This document shows positions 27,655 to 36,356 of a stretch of DNA of 64,000 nt, one piece after another. Numbering within the stretch: the first letter of the stretch is position 1; each line of letters opens with the position of its first letter. Where the stretch lies: contig JAODMF010000020.1 in assembly GCA_025464095.1 (NCBI GenBank), positions 62,001 to 126,000 of the forward strand, in the 5' to 3' direction. The notes beneath the pieces were generated by a model. The model saw nothing but the letters and a program-made list of their open reading frames with translations, was not told the origin of the DNA and did no database searches. The position numbers and the translations under genes are program-made. The stretch comes from Glaciihabitans sp. (GTDB lineage: Bacteria; Actinomycetota; Actinomycetes; Actinomycetales; Microbacteriaceae).

Positions 27655-27856
27655 CTTGCCAAGCTTCCAAGCTCATCGAAGCATTTATGAGTTTGTTCTC
27701 CGCGAAGTCTCGCCGGTAGCGAAGCACACCTACTGTGGGAAGCAGGAAGCGCCCCCGGAGAAACAGAGTTCAACTCTTCTGCGGCGTAGCCGGAGCGGGG
27801 GGTCATCACCCTATCTATGGAGCGGGGAGCTGTGCGCTCTATGTTGTTTCGGCTGA

Positions 27857-28300
27857 GTTTCCGCCAGCTCATCTACCCAAACCGAACCAGCTCAATGGGT
27901 TACGGTCGCAGAAGTCGTCGCAGCGAAGGACAGCTTTTCGCCCGAGGACTACAACTCCTTGCTCGCGGCGGCAGCAGGAACCGTCAAGCACAAGCAGTAC
28001 AGCCAAACCATTCAGCAGATCATCACTGACGGTGTGAAGCAGTACGGCACCTTCTGCTATGACGGCAGCCACGCACGGGTTCGCACGACTTACCGTGGGT
28101 ATCAGGGTTCGCATCACTGCGTTGTGGACTACGCGGTCGGAATGGTCGTAACTCTTCGCGAGTGCAGTGAATCTGGCAGCACTTCTGAGCGCACCCTGAC
28201 CCAGATTTGGAACTACAAGCCGCTAGTGGATATCGACCCAGTGAACTGGGATGAGAGCTATCACATGACAGTCTCGTCAACCGGCGTCATCTCGAAGTAG
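27857..28300 (+). pseudogene. Secreted-type small protein, start missing
   Basis: The frame is open from 27857 to the stop at 28300. It reads like a mature exported domain: SASSSTQTEPAQWVTVAEVV, then two cysteines flanking a beta-rich core and the end HMTVSSTGVISK. The only in-frame start codon is TTG at 27959, which would remove a well-composed N-terminus. A hydrophobic stretch that could be its signal peptide (VQLFCGVAGAGG) lies just upstream in another frame. A frameshift in the signal region is therefore likely. No family was recognised. Confidence 0.4.
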
Positions 28301-28320
28301 AGTCAGCCCTGGGAGGAACC

Positions 28321-28551
28321 GTGTTCTATTCATTATCTTTTTGGCACCTAATCGTCGTGGTGGCGATGCTTGCCCTTTTGGTGGGTGTGGTCATTGCCAT
28401 CACCCAAACCCTCAGGGATAACCGGCTCCGCACATCCGACAAGGCAACATGGATTGTCGTTCTGCTCGTACTTCCCGTAATCGGTCTGGGAAGTTGGCTC
28501 ATCATCCGTGGCATGAATGCACGAAAGAATCGCCCAGCTCCAAGCGTCTAG
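28321..28551 (+). CDS. Small two-helix membrane protein (PLDc_N-like)
   Basis: A 76-residue protein with two membrane helices: LIVVVAMLALLVGVVIAI and TWIVVLLVLPVIGLGSWLI, joined by a short polar loop with SDKATW. This is the layout of the PLDc_N (phospholipase D/cardiolipin synthase N-terminal) family of short membrane proteins. The GTG start follows GGGAGGA. It lies 20 bases after the secreted-type gene and before a clear terminator. Confidence 0.7.
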   Translation: MFYSLSFWHLIVVVAMLALLVGVVIAITQTLRDNRLRTSDKATWIVVLLVLPVIGLGSWLIIRGMNARKNRPAPSV

Positions 28552-28563
28552 AACGCTAACGAG

Positions 28564-28597
28564 ATAGCCCCGTCATTCACTTGGCGGGGGCTATTTT
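28564..28597 (+). terminator. Rho-independent-type terminator
   Basis: ATAGCCCC (28564-28571) pairs with GGGGCTAT (28587-28594) across a 15-base loop, and the 3' arm runs into TTTTGTG. It is 12 bases after the stop of the small membrane-protein gene, the best-formed intrinsic terminator seen in the window. Confidence 0.7.
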
Positions 28598-28716
28598 GTG
28601 TCTACTCACGGTTTTGCAATACCCGGTCTAAGCCTAATTCGCCTTAAGCGTTTGCCCGTTGGCGGGGAAGTGAGTATGAATTGGGTGGGTGGTAAAGTCG
28701 GTGCTCCCTAAGTGAT

Positions 28717-29103
28717 GTGCTCTACAACCTTTCTACCGGGGTAAAGCGGCAGTTCGGTCAAATGCACCGTGGCGAACTTGGCGTCTTGCTCGCCCGGGCA
28801 GAACGCGAACAGCCATCGGCCCCAGCGCCACAACGCCGCCTGACTATGCCGCAAATTAAGCAACTCATACTTGATTACAAAGCGGGAGTTGGATCCGTTT
28901 ATGTGGTCGCTCGGGACTACGGCGTCGACCGCAGTACTGTATCGGGGTATCTCCGAAATGCCGGACTGAAACTTGGGCGACTGCCGCTCAGCGATGTCGA
29001 AGTCGACCAGGCAGCGAAGCTTCGGGCAGACGGCAACTCATACAACGCGATCGGGCGAGCTCTGCGACGGGATCCGAAAAAAATTAAGAAAGCGTTGACC
29101 TAA
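28717..29103 (+). CDS. Helix-turn-helix protein, recombinase-associated type
   Basis: A 128-residue basic protein. Residues ~43-85 carry an HTH of the resolvase/transposase type (IKQLILDYKAGVGSVYVVARDYG, then VDRSTVSGYLRNAG). A second, similar HTH-like unit follows (AAKLRADGNSYNAIGRAL). The N-terminus VLLARAEREQP is typical of small proteins found near serine recombinases in actinobacteria. The start is GTG at 28717. It could be a DNA-binding accessory factor or a detached recombinase tail. Confidence 0.6.
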   Translation: MLYNLSTGVKRQFGQMHRGELGVLLARAEREQPSAPAPQRRLTMPQIKQLILDYKAGVGSVYVVARDYGVDRSTVSGYLRNAGLKLGRLPLSDVEVDQAAKLRADGNSYNAIGRALRRDPKKIKKALT

Positions 29104-29212
29104 ATCAGATTGTCGAAGTACTGGCTCCAGTAAGCGCCTTCGCGCGCTGTTTGGCAATCCGCCGATCGCGTTCGAACCGTTCGCCTCCCAAGACGACCGA
29201 TACGGCACGATG

Positions 29213-29725
29213 TCACTCGGAATGGGCGGGTCGAATCATCCAAATCTCGCGGACCCCGTCGCCCTCTTTTTCAAGTCCGTTCGGAATGAACCCATTTCGC
29301 CGGTAGAAAGCGTGAGCACGCGGGTTATGCTCGGCGACCCAAAGTCCCACTGCCTCTTCGGGCTCTAAAACTGCGTCAAGCAACTTCTGTCCTGCACCCG
29401 AACCATGTGCGGACTTCAGTAGATAAATCAGGTACAGCTGGGCGTCGACCTTCTCATCTTCGACTTCTGAAGGTCCCGACATCGCGATGCCAATGACCTC
29501 GCCGTTTGATTCGGCGACGGCGGCGCGATTTTCCGCATAGCGGGAGTCGTTGAGCGCGGCCGCCCAGAATCGTTCGCGCCGATTTATGAACTCTGGGTCG
29601 TCCAGAATTTCGTCAGACATCATTCCGCGGTACGTCTCTTGCCATGAGGCGACATGCACTCGGGCCATGCCTGCTGAATCGGCAGGCATGGCCATTCGGA
29701 CTTCTGTGGTCGGTGTGCGCTCCAT
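29213..29725 (-). CDS. GNAT-family N-acetyltransferase
   Basis: The protein has 170 residues. The acetyl-CoA-binding segment is LIYLLKSAHGSGAGQKLLDAV, and the C-terminal VAEHNPRAHAFYRRNGF is the usual GNAT motif B. The N-terminal WQETYRGMMSDEIL is common in the subgroup that acts on small molecules or protein N-termini. It is 42 bases downstream of another GNAT gene in the same direction, so the two are probably co-transcribed. Confidence 0.88.
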   Translation of the reverse strand: MERTPTTEVRMAMPADSAGMARVHVASWQETYRGMMSDEILDDPEFINRRERFWAAALNDSRYAENRAAVAESNGEVIGIAMSGPSEVEDEKVDAQLYLIYLLKSAHGSGAGQKLLDAVLEPEEAVGLWVAEHNPRAHAFYRRNGFIPNGLEKEGDGVREIWMIRPAHSE

Positions 29726-29767
29726 GTGCCCCTGATTATGAGCGTGAACAGAGATAAGTCAATAGAG

Positions 29768-30325
29768 CTAGTCCCTCACCATGCGAATCTCGACTATCCC
29801 CAAATCGGGAACTCCGTCAATATCGCCGTTCGCCGCGAAGCCGTGGCGCTCGTAAAAGGCTCGTGCACGAAGGTTGCGCTCGAGAACCCAAAGTTCGGCC
29901 GGCCGATCACCTACCGCGCTCCTCATGAGCAGATCGGCAACGCCCGAGCCGCGGTGCTCCGCCAGTACCTCGAGGTCGTAGAGCTCCTCAGCCTTAACTA
30001 CGTGGTCACTCCGGCTCGCGCCACTAGCAGCGATGCCAGCAATGGAACCGTCAGGAGCAACTGCGATGAATCGAGCTGCCGGCCTGGGCGAGTCTGGACC
30101 GAGCAGTTCAGTCCAGAGTTGTGCCGAGCTCTCCACGGTCAAACTATCTAAGTAGTCCTGGTTGACCATCCCCGGGTAAGCCTCCTGCCAGACGGCAACC
30201 TGAACCTGCCCCAACTCATCAGAATCACTCAGCACAGGTGCACGTTGGAAGTAACCAGCGTCGATTGCGGCTTGCGCCTTAACCTCGGCGCGGGATGCCG
30301 TCTCGCCACTTTTTCGTTGTTCCAT
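29768..30325 (-). CDS. GNAT-family N-acetyltransferase
   Basis: A second GNAT protein of 185 residues. YDLEVLAEHRGSGVADLLMRSAVG carries the cofactor-binding arginine/glycine loop, and ERNLRARAFYERHGF is motif B. WQEAYPGMVNQDYLDSL parallels the N-terminal block of the next gene, so the two are related though well diverged. The ATG at 30325 follows AAGGAGG. The targets are unknown. Confidence 0.87.
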   Translation of the reverse strand: MEQRKSGETASRAEVKAQAAIDAGYFQRAPVLSDSDELGQVQVAVWQEAYPGMVNQDYLDSLTVESSAQLWTELLGPDSPRPAARFIAVAPDGSIAGIAASGASRSDHVVKAEELYDLEVLAEHRGSGVADLLMRSAVGDRPAELWVLERNLRARAFYERHGFAANGDIDGVPDLGIVEIRMVRD

Positions 30326-30494
30326 TTGATGTCCTCCTTTACTGACTGCGAGTGGATGCTTTCAGTTATGAAGCAATGTCATCTAATTTGCAAGAGGCAC
30401 CGCGTTGAAAGCCAGTGGTCAAGACAGCCTCACGCCGAGGCCGTCAACGAATGTCAATCGAAACCAACCGTGCGGAAGGACGACGCGTCCAGAC

Positions 30495-30680
30495 TTAACC
30501 ATGAATCACACTGCGTGGGGAGGCCATGAGGTCGCGATCAGTGTCGGCGAACGCAATTTCATTCTTGCGTGACGCGGTCAGCTCCATCATCGCCTGCGAG
30601 TAAGTGGCGGCGTCGATCTCTTCGTTGTCGTACTGGCGCATCAGCTCGTCAATTTTCGCTTGCAGTTCTTCGCGTTCCAT
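30495..30680 (-). CDS. Small SHOCT-like helical protein
   Basis: The 61-residue product starts MEREELQAKIDELMRQYDNEEIDAATYSQAMMEL, a short helix-turn-helix of the kind seen in SHOCT-like oligomerisation tails. AGAGGAAG lies upstream at plausible spacing. It may be a free small protein or the detached tail of a larger gene, as the frame stays open and protein-like for a few codons before the ATG. Confidence 0.35.
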   Translation of the reverse strand: MEREELQAKIDELMRQYDNEEIDAATYSQAMMELTASRKNEIAFADTDRDLMASPRSVIHG

Positions 30681-30789
30681 GTCTTCTTCCTCTGGTGGTG
30701 TTGGGCCCCACGGAGTCGATCGCGTCGATCAACTCGCATCGGCGCCGTTAGGCTGCGCGGCCGTTTCGTCCTCGCGCTCGTGCCGTCAT

Positions 30790-31932
30790 TGCCGGGCGCC
30801 CATCGGTTATCGGAATGCCGGAGTGCTCAATTCCGAGGGTCGAGAGGTCAGAACAGTTCTAATCGACGAACATCGTTCCGCCATAGTTAAGTGGGCATTC
30901 GAGACCTACGCAACCGGCGACTGGACCATTCGTGATCTAGCCGAGGAACTCGCCGATCGGGGCTTCGTTTCCTCTCCAACCCCGGCTCGACCGGGCAAGA
31001 CCATCAACGCCACCCAGCTGCACAAGATCTTCATGAATCCCTATTACAAGGGGGACGTGCGCTTTCAGGGCGCTGTCTATCCCGGTCGCCACGAGCCGAT
31101 CGTTGACTCCGTGACCTGGCAGAAAGTGCAGGACGTTATGGCATCCCACGTCGTGGGCGAGAAGGTGCGAGACCATCACCACTACCTCAAGAGCAGTGTC
31201 TACTGCGGTAACTGCGGGAGCCGACTCATCGTCCACCACGCGGTCAATCGTCACGGACGCACGTACAAATACTTCGTGTGCAGCGGGCGACATGAGAAGC
31301 GCACGGAATGCAGGCAATCGGCCATCAGCATCGCGCTCGTGGAGAAGAAGACCGTCGATCACTACGGCACCATCGAACTCGCGCCCGACCTACGACTCGA
31401 CATCGAACAGACGCTCAAGCAAGAACTTGAAGCGGGGATGGAGGAGACCCGTCGAACGCAGCACGACCTGCTGCTGGAACAAGCTCGCCTCCAAGCGCGG
31501 AGCTAGAAGCTGCTCGACGGCCACCTCGACGGCGTTATCCCCGTGGATCTCTACTCCGCAGAACAGAGCGGAATCACACTCCAACTGTCATCGATTTCCG
31601 AACGGCTCTCGAACATGGACGTGAAATTCACCGATCTCGAACGCAACCTCGAAAGCGCGATGAAGCTCATCGCAAACTGTTACGAGGCATATCGACGCGC
31701 ACCTGACGACGTTCGGCGTCGATTCAATCAAGCCTTCTTCGTGAGGATTCTCGTGGACGAAGATGGCGACATTCGAACGGAAATGGCAGAACCATTCGAC
31801 ATGGTTCTGGACACTTCCGTTCGACCGCCTTCATCTGGTCACGAGGAAATCAATGAACCCTCAACCGATTCTTTTTCGGTCAAGGGTTCTAGAGAGCTAC
31901 ATTTGGTGCCCCTGGAGGGACTCGAACCCTAA
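30790..31932 (+). pseudogene. Large serine recombinase, N-terminally truncated and interrupted by TAG
   Basis: Recombinase-domain similarity begins at APIGYRN near 30798 and includes VKWAFETYATGDWTIRDLAEEL. The zinc ribbon has CGNCGSRLIVHHAV and a later Cys pair, and the coiled tail is KFTDLERNLESAMKLI. The N-terminal resolvase domain with the catalytic serine is absent; what precedes 30790 is unrelated. An in-frame TAG at 31504-31506 then separates the zinc-ribbon part from the tail, which continues in the same frame to 31932. The gene is therefore dead in at least two ways. Its end overlaps the tRNA-like repeat, a usual place for an attachment site. Confidence 0.85.
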
Positions 31933-31963
31933 AAACGACCTTTTGTCACTGCGTAATTCGGTC
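31904..31963. repeat. tRNA-3'-end-like repeat, right copy (attachment-site-like)
   Basis: Read on the minus strand, this gives a T-arm (GGGTTCGAGTCCC) followed by an acceptor end GGGGCACCA with an encoded CCA. The T-stem base at the inner edge does not pair, so only the tRNA 3' end is present. This is what an integrated element's att site usually looks like. It lies at the 3' end of the broken recombinase and matches the repeat at 27164. Both are followed by CACT...AATTCGGT. Confidence 0.5.
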
Positions 31964-32135
31964 AAAAACCCCCGAAATCAAGGATTTTCGGTGACTACGA
32001 CTGCATACGTTCTCGGTCGTTTGCCCACAATTGTGGGCAAAATGTGGGCAAAAGCACGACCGTGAGCGTCCATATAAATACGGATGCAGTCTTCCATATT
32101 TTTATGGAACTTGCGAAGATGGTGCACTGAAGAAC

Positions 32136-32738
32136 GTGGAGATAGTCTGGCGCACTTTGGCCGACGCCGCGCTTAATGAACAGCGCGGCTGGGGCAGCAT
32201 CGGCGATATCGCCGACGCCGCATCTGTCGCGCCATCCACCACCCACCAGGCGCTCGGGCGACTCCTCGATATCGGCGCCGTCCGTGCGAATTCCCGTCGC
32301 GGCTACACCGTGATCTCGCCGGAGAAGCTTCTCGAAGCCTTCGCCGCCCACCGCAACCTGCGGGCCGACACCATGGTCTCAACAACACTGCCCGCCGCCC
32401 AAGAGTTTCTCGATGAGGTCGAGGTCGACTATGCGTTGAGTGGCAGCCCCGCAGCCGTGCACTACCTCGGTGGGCGAAACGCTGTCGCCGACCTTGGCCG
32501 GCGCATCCTCTACACCACCCGTGCTCTTTCCCAGACTGACTTCCCTCCGGGCGATGAGGTCATCATCCTCACCGAAGACCGGGTCGCGGCACGCACCTGG
32601 CTGTCCGGCTACGCCAGCCTCGCGCAAACCTACGCCGACCTCTGGGCAAGCCCCGGATGGCAAGCGGCCGAGTTCACCCGCGCGCTGAAAGCGCAACTGT
32701 TCGCCGACGCCGACTGGGAGCAGCGAACCAGTGCCTAA
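32136..32738 (+). CDS. AbiEi-like winged-helix antitoxin/regulator
   Basis: The protein has 200 residues from the GTG at 32136; the start is uncertain and an in-frame ATG lies at 32031. The N-terminal winged helix reads GSIGDIADAASVAPSTTHQALGRLLDIGAVRANSRRGYTV. The C-terminal ~110 residues resemble the domain that AbiEi-type antitoxins carry next to nucleotidyltransferase toxins. Its last 8 bases contain the GTG of a following frame (GTGCCTAA), the coupling expected for an antitoxin-toxin pair, but that partner is cut short after 27 codons. It is likely an orphan antitoxin. Confidence 0.55.
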   Translation: MEIVWRTLADAALNEQRGWGSIGDIADAASVAPSTTHQALGRLLDIGAVRANSRRGYTVISPEKLLEAFAAHRNLRADTMVSTTLPAAQEFLDEVEVDYALSGSPAAVHYLGGRNAVADLGRRILYTTRALSQTDFPPGDEVIILTEDRVAARTWLSGYASLAQTYADLWASPGWQAAEFTRALKAQLFADADWEQRTSA

Positions 32739-32814
32739 CCTCTACGAAAACGAAAACGGAGTCATCCGTGCGCTCGTCGACCGACGGGGTCACGACGGGC
32801 CGCTCTTCACCTAG
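32731..32814 (+). pseudogene. 5' stub of the partner gene (27 codons)
   Basis: This is a GTG-initiated frame inside the end of the AbiEi-like gene: VPNLYENENGVIRALVDRRG, ending TAG at 32812. The start position, the 8-base overlap and the first residues fit the beginning of a nucleotidyltransferase-type toxin gene, but the remainder has been lost or replaced. The assignment of the lost partner is an inference from the antitoxin. Confidence 0.4.
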
Positions 32815-33158
32815 CCTTTTCCGAGTCCAGGCAGCCCACCCGAGACCGTGTGAACTGACTTTCCTTTAGCCGTGCCGTTTCTTTGAGCCTCGGAGGGCTT
32901 TGCTCCTCCTCCGCACCAGCGCCCGTTCGGCCGTTGATGGGCCTGGAGGCCGGTCGGGCTAGAGGCTCGCACCGATACGGCGCGGAGACACGCCTTGCAG
33001 ACTTCCCTCGGGGGCTTGCCCTTCTTGCCCTGCGCTTCAGCGGCTGCTTTTTCAGCTGCGCGCTCTGCTGCGCGGTCTCGTTCAAAGGCCTCCCGCTTCA
33101 CTCTGAAAGTCGCACGCTCGGCAGAGGTTAGCTTCGGGATGACGATTCGCTTGGGCAC
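32811..33158 (-). CDS. Hypothetical basic protein with a Cys/His cluster
   Basis: The product has 115 residues from the GTG at 33158. An alanine/arginine-rich helix (RVKREAFERDRAAERAAEKAAAEA) precedes a segment CKACL ... TGLQAHQRPNGRWCGGG that could be a zinc finger. The C-terminus is Gly/Lys-rich. No good ribosome-binding site is visible. It may encode a small DNA-binding protein, but the composition bias calls for caution. Confidence 0.35.
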   Translation of the reverse strand: MPKRIVIPKLTSAERATFRVKREAFERDRAAERAAEKAAAEAQGKKGKPPREVCKACLRAVSVRASSPTGLQAHQRPNGRWCGGGAKPSEAQRNGTAKGKSVHTVSGGLPGLGKG

Positions 33159-33470
33159 GTGTCGATTCTGCCCGTTCTGGGGGCGCCTGTTAACGGGGAG
33201 CGTCGCGCCCCACCAACAATAGGATTTCCTCATCTCTGACGTAGGGGCCGAGCCCAAGTATCTGCATCGCGTATCTGCGGCCACTCGATAAGCTCGCGAA
33301 TCAGCACCTTGGCAGCCGCGATTGATTAACGAGTCGAAACTGGCAATCGGGGGTTCTGTGGGTCGTTGCTTCGCGAAGACATCCTGAACGCAACCCAGGC
33401 CACGCTGCGTCCCGCAGTGACGAATGATGAGACGACAAGTCCAGTCAAAAGCTCCTGGGACCCAGGCGCG

Positions 33471-33905
33471 TCAATCGCCTTCGGCAATCGCCTCGGCAGC
33501 GCGAGAGTTGTTCCCCCATTCGCTCCATGACGCCATGGTGATGCGAGCTCGTTTGAACATCTTGAGAATGTCGATGACGTCGTCGTCGTAAGACTGGTCG
33601 TACGTGGCGATGCGGAACCGGAACGTCTCCGAGTATTCGTCCGAGCTCCCGCTTGAGGTGAGGCTTGTCGGACGGAGCTTGAATTCGCGCAGGCGCCATT
33701 TGACGTCGTTAACATATCGAAACGGCACCTCGATGTTCCACTCGTCGCGTCTCTCAGAGAGGTACAGATTGACGTCCTTCACCCGTATCCAGGAGCGCAT
33801 TGCTGCGAGGATCTGTTTGCGCGACGGCCACAGGAGCGCAGCGAAGATCGAGATCAAAGCCGCACTTACAAGGTTGCCGAGGATGGTCATGATGAAGTCA
33901 AACAC
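33471..33905 (-). CDS. Hypothetical membrane-anchored protein
   Basis: The protein has 144 residues. The N-terminal helix FIMTILGNLVSAALISIFAALLW is a membrane anchor, followed by a charged, soluble domain (WIRVKDVNLYLSERRDEWNIEVPF, MASWSEWGNNSRAAEAI). It starts with GTG at 33905, or with an internal ATG at 33890. It diverges from the STAND gene, 174 bases away. It may be an accessory of the defence island, but no family is recognised. Confidence 0.55.
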   Translation of the reverse strand: MFDFIMTILGNLVSAALISIFAALLWPSRKQILAAMRSWIRVKDVNLYLSERRDEWNIEVPFRYVNDVKWRLREFKLRPTSLTSSGSSDEYSETFRFRIATYDQSYDDDVIDILKMFKRARITMASWSEWGNNSRAAEAIAEGD

Positions 33906-34079
33906 TAGTGATGAATATCACGTCGCATCCTCGATTACATGGAAGGGGATGCACCGTTTGGCGGCGTGTCGTGACCCCGGGAAATAGCAGCCACGGTGTC
34001 AGCCGCGCGCTGTCCGAAATGCCCCGGCGCTTCGTGTTCAATGAGATTGCGTCGACGTTATCCATGCCAATCTTTGGGC

Positions 34080-36356
34080 ATGCGAACCTACGTAAATTTG
34101 TCGGATCACGATTTTGAGTTACTCGTCGCCGACCTATTGCGCGCCAAAACCGGGCACCAGTATGAAGCGTTTGCCCGCGGCGCGGACCTCGGAATTGATC
34201 TACGTTTTGCAGACGAGGGCACGACGAACGTAGTGCAGTGCAAGCACATGGCGGGAAGCTCGATAGCGCAGATAATTGCTGCCGCACGCGCGGAAGCGAC
34301 CAAACTACGACAGTTGAAGGTCCAACCCACTACCTATCTATTCGTCACTACAAAATCCCTAACTGCGGCGAACAAAACCAACATCGCTTCCGAATTAGCT
34401 GAATGGATAACCAACGACAACCAGGTGCTCGGCGCGGACGATCTCGAAGGGCTTCTGAATTCACACCCCGATGTCGAACGTGCTCACGTAAAACTTTGGC
34501 TATCAAGCGGAGGTCAACTCGAAGGGGCGCTGGCGTCACAGATCTGGGCACGTAGCCAACAGATGTTCGCCGAAGTCAATCAATCCCTTCCCCGCTATGT
34601 CGAAACGGGCGTGTACGCCAAGGCTCGTAAGCAACTGCGGGATCAACGAGTTCTCGTGCTTAGCGGCTCACCAGGAATCGGTAAGACGACCCTCGCAAGG
34701 ATGCTGATCGCTGACGCCGCAAGCGACGGCTACGAACCAGTTGAGATCTCAACGGACATTGAGGAAGCGAATCAGATCGTTAATGATCGTGACCGTCGAG
34801 TGTTCTATTACGACGACTTCCTCGGGAGCACCTTCCTTCAAGACCGCTTGGTTAAAAACGAGGACAAACGACTGGCCGCCTTCGTCCGCCGGTGCACGTC
34901 GAGCAGCAACAATCTCCTGGTCCTAACGACTCGAGAACACATACTGAAGCAAGCCAGTGCTTGGTATGAAGAACTCGATCGAAGTGGAATTCCGCTTCTG
35001 AAACTGTTGCTCGAATTGAAGTCGTACAGTCGGTACGAACGCGCGGAGATCCTCCATAATCACCTTGCGTCGTCAGCAGACGTAGACAGCATTGTGATTG
35101 AAGATCTCTTACGGAAAAAGAGATATCTCGAAATCATCGACCATCCGAATTACAATCCACGGTTGGTTGAATACGTAACTGGCCTCTCATCTGCTCGCCT
35201 GAATGAGCCCGAAAAGCGGAACTTCGTGTCATTCGCCCTCGACATACTTTCGGACCCGAGTCTTATCTGGCAAGCAGCTTTCGAGAAGCAACTTGACGCC
35301 GATTGCAAAGACGTCGTGGTATGCCTCGCCAGCATGCCCGCGGCGGTTCCCTTACCCATCCTCGAAACGGCGTTTGAAGCGGCGGCTTCACTGCGAGGTC
35401 GCCCACTCAGCCATGGCGCGTTTCGTGCCACACTGCGCGTTCTCGACGACAGCTTCACGACCTCAAAACGCGATTTCGATGCCGCCACGATCGGATTAGC
35501 AAACCCTTCCATCGCAGATTTCGCCGCTTCATGGTTGTCGACGAGCCCGGCTGAGTCGTTACGAACGATCGAATCAACCGTCTTTTTCGACCAGCTCGAT
35601 TGGGTGGAAGAAAAGTTAATGGGTGACGCGAACGGGGCTGACCGATCGCGCTTAGTCGCGGCCCTCGGAGACGCCATCGTGCGCTGTTTCGACTCTCCTA
35701 CAACAAAGAGTTACAGCGCGGCTCATCCATCTGAACGCCTAACGTTTGCATACGAAGCGATGCAAAAATATCCCGCCTTAACAAAGTCCCTGTCGAATTG
35801 GTTTGAGGATCGAGTTGGCGAAGAGATCGACCGGTGGAAGGAACCACACGCAATATTCGAAGCCGCAGTTACCTTCGCTCTAATTCTTCGGGCCGATGAG
35901 AAGAGTGAACTCGAATCTCGAGTCCATCGAGAACTCGAGTCGGCCCTTATCAATAAGGTAAGCGGCTATTGGGCGCACACGGGCGATTGGGAGGAACTCG
36001 ATCGGTTCCGGCGAGAGTCCGACGAACAATTCGTGGGACATGAACCTGCCGTATCGGCTGTGTTCAGGACATGGGCGATTAGTCGCCTTGACAACGAGTT
36101 GGAAGATTTCGAAGGTCACTCGGACCTAAGTGAACTCGCCGACCTTGCTGCTGAGTATGGCGTCAAAATTGAAGACGATCCGAGTTATGACGCAGCCTAC
36201 GAGGCAATTTCAGAAAGAGAGCCTTCGTCCAGCTGGCCCAAGGTTGCTGAGCGAAAGGCCCCAATTGCTCGTGAAATGAGCGAGGCAGAGCAGTCAACCC
36301 GTATCGGCCTGCTTTTCGAAAATCTTGCCGCCGCCGCTCAAGCGCCGAAATTATGA
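34080..36356 (+). CDS. Mrr-type nuclease fused to STAND NTPase (nSTAND3-like), Avs-like
   Basis: The protein has 758 residues. Residues 1-140 form a PD-(D/E)XK nuclease of the Mrr type: FELLVADLL with Glu13, GADLGIDL with Asp40, and VVQCKH with Gln53 and Lys55. Residues ~170-330 are a P-loop NTPase of the STAND class, with PRYVETGVYAKARKQLRDQR leading into Walker A GSPGIGKTT (196-203) and Walker B VFYYDD (241-246). The C-terminal ~420 residues are helical, presumably the sensor. This layout matches antiviral STAND (Avs-like) proteins that cut DNA after recognising a phage protein. ATG at 34080 is chosen because the longer frame upstream is not protein-like. AT-richer codon use than the metabolic genes suggests transfer. 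Confidence 0.85.
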   Translation: MRTYVNLSDHDFELLVADLLRAKTGHQYEAFARGADLGIDLRFADEGTTNVVQCKHMAGSSIAQIIAAARAEATKLRQLKVQPTTYLFVTTKSLTAANKTNIASELAEWITNDNQVLGADDLEGLLNSHPDVERAHVKLWLSSGGQLEGALASQIWARSQQMFAEVNQSLPRYVETGVYAKARKQLRDQRVLVLSGSPGIGKTTLARMLIADAASDGYEPVEISTDIEEANQIVNDRDRRVFYYDDFLGSTFLQDRLVKNEDKRLAAFVRRCTSSSNNLLVLTTREHILKQASAWYEELDRSGIPLLKLLLELKSYSRYERAEILHNHLASSADVDSIVIEDLLRKKRYLEIIDHPNYNPRLVEYVTGLSSARLNEPEKRNFVSFALDILSDPSLIWQAAFEKQLDADCKDVVVCLASMPAAVPLPILETAFEAAASLRGRPLSHGAFRATLRVLDDSFTTSKRDFDAATIGLANPSIADFAASWLSTSPAESLRTIESTVFFDQLDWVEEKLMGDANGADRSRLVAALGDAIVRCFDSPTTKSYSAAHPSERLTFAYEAMQKYPALTKSLSNWFEDRVGEEIDRWKEPHAIFEAAVTFALILRADEKSELESRVHRELESALINKVSGYWAHTGDWEELDRFRRESDEQFVGHEPAVSAVFRTWAISRLDNELEDFEGHSDLSELADLAAEYGVKIEDDPSYDAAYEAISEREPSSSWPKVAERKAPIAREMSEAEQSTRIGLLFENLAAAAQAPKL

